Translations under genes and position numbers: made by a program
Part shown: piece after piece, positions 4,534 to 5,358 of the stretch
Position numbering within the stretch: position 1 is the stretch's first letter
Layout of the letters: each line of letters opens with the position of its first letter
The notes under the pieces: model-generated
Databases searched by the model: none
Seen by the model: the letters and a program-made list of their open reading frames with translations, nothing else
What the model was told of the DNA's origin: nothing
From: Deltaproteobacteria bacterium
Lineage (GTDB): Bacteria; Desulfobacterota; Syntrophobacteria; BM002
Direction of reading: 5' to 3'
DNA length: 5,358 nt
Assembly: GCA_017861095.1 (NCBI GenBank)
Contig: JAGFXI010000164.1
Location: 1-5,358, forward strand

Positions 4534-5358
4534 ATGTATACGGTGGGAATTGATATCGGTTCGGTGAGCATCAACTGCATCGTCCTGAACGATGAACGGG
4601 GCATTGTCTACGAGTTCCCGTACCGGCGTCACTTCGGTAGGGTGGAACCCCAGCTCGCCGAGCTCCTAAGCCAGCTCTATGAGCGGTTCTCGCCGGAGGA
4701 GATCCGCGCTGTCGCTATGACCGGAAATCACGGGAAGATCCTGGCCCAAAGGCTCGGGCTCCCCTATGAGTATGACTCAGTAACCCAGGTGCTCGGGGTG
4801 CTCCATCTCGTCCCGGAAGCGGCCAGCATCATCACCATGGGCGGCCAGGACGCGGCGCTCTTCCGCCTCTCCCGTAATAACGGCCAGTGGTATCTCAAGT
4901 CGTTTGCCATGAACGGACCCTGCGCGGCGGGAACGGGCTCCTTCATCGACCAGCAGGCGGAACGCCTCGCCTCCTCCCTTTATGAGGAGAGGGTCACCTT
5001 TTCCGAGGAACACATCTCCAGGATCCTCACGGACTTCATCGCCCTGGGGAAGAAGAGCACCAGCCCCGCTCCGGTAGCCTGCCGCTGCACCGTCTTCACC
5101 AAATCGGACATGATCCACCTCCAGAACAAAGGGGAGCCGCTTTCGAACATCATCTTCGGACTGCACCAGGGAAACGCCGCCAACTACGTGAGCACTATCG
5201 TCGCCAGCCAGAGCCTGGAGGAGCCGGTTGTCTTTACCGGCGGCGTCGCCAGTAACGAGCTCCAGGTGGAGGCCTTCCGGCGCTACTACCCCCGGCTGCT
5301 GGTACCTCCCCACCACACGTCCATCGGCGCCCTTGGAGTGGCGCTCTTTGCTCATACC
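4534..5358 (+). CDS. 2-hydroxyacyl-CoA dehydratase activase-type ATPase (BadF/BadG/BcrA/BcrD family), partial at right edge
   Basis: The 275 visible codons contain no stop and encode an ASKHA-fold ATPase related to HgdC. HgdC-type proteins couple ATP hydrolysis to injection of one high-energy electron into a 2-hydroxyacyl-CoA dehydratase or benzoyl-CoA reductase. Visible motifs are phosphate loop 1 DIGSVSIN (7-14), phosphate loop 2 GGQDA (103-107), cluster cysteine Cys130 in GPCAAGTGSFID, a second cluster cysteine Cys185 in CRCTVFTKSD (Cys183 adjacent), and the adenosine motif FTGGVASN (234-241). In HgdC the two cysteines hold one [4Fe-4S] cluster between two subunits. The GALG motif near residue 265 marks the end of one ATPase domain. 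A single-domain HgdC (about 260 aa) would stop soon after, but the wording resembles the long activase-related proteins with a second ATPase domain, so the gene probably continues well past the edge. The start ATG has GGAG 5 nt upstream. No dehydratase partner is in view. Confidence 0.88.
   Translation, partial: MYTVGIDIGSVSINCIVLNDERGIVYEFPYRRHFGRVEPQLAELLSQLYERFSPEEIRAVAMTGNHGKILAQRLGLPYEYDSVTQVLGVLHLVPEAASIITMGGQDAALFRLSRNNGQWYLKSFAMNGPCAAGTGSFIDQQAERLASSLYEERVTFSEEHISRILTDFIALGKKSTSPAPVACRCTVFTKSDMIHLQNKGEPLSNIIFGLHQGNAANYVSTIVASQSLEEPVVFTGGVASNELQVEAFRRYYPRLLVPPHHTSIGALGVALFAHT

Overview
The window looks like chromosomal DNA from a GC-rich anaerobic bacterium. Four of its five genes belong to families with Fe-S clusters or dense cysteine motifs. 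The protein sequences resemble those of Desulfobacterota/Desulfuromonadota-type anaerobes (Geobacter, Syntrophobacter and relatives). That placement rests on recalled family resemblance and was not searched.

Layout. Positions 1-90 hold no gene I can support, only a short hairpin and three tandem copies of a degenerate heptamer. Positions 91-3677 carry three genes on the minus strand, transcribed right to left: ilvD (dihydroxy-acid dehydratase), then a class I SAM-dependent methyltransferase starting 9 bp after the ilvD stop, then amrS, the radical SAM enzyme of the AmmeMemoRadiSam group. The spacing suggests one operon. Positions 3678-3872 form an AT-richer divergent promoter region with two palindromic elements. 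On the plus strand, 3873-4331 encodes a MerR-type regulator whose C-terminal half is a cysteine-rich double 'CWE' module. It is followed by an intergenic stretch with a near-consensus sigma70 promoter (TTGACT, 17 bp, TATAAT) and a leader of about 147 nt. The last gene, open at the right edge, is an ATPase of the BadF/BadG/BcrA/BcrD (HgdC-like) family, which activates 2-hydroxyacyl-CoA dehydratases. Its wording is that of the long multidomain version of the family.

How the genes may work together. IlvD performs the third step shared by valine and isoleucine synthesis. The methyltransferase and AmrS have no established substrates. The MerR protein lies between ilvD and the activase gene and is divergent to ilvD, so it could act on either promoter. 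Its cysteine module suggests metal or redox sensing. This is inference, since no effector can be read from the sequence. I see no tRNA, rRNA, CRISPR array, insertion sequence or phage gene.
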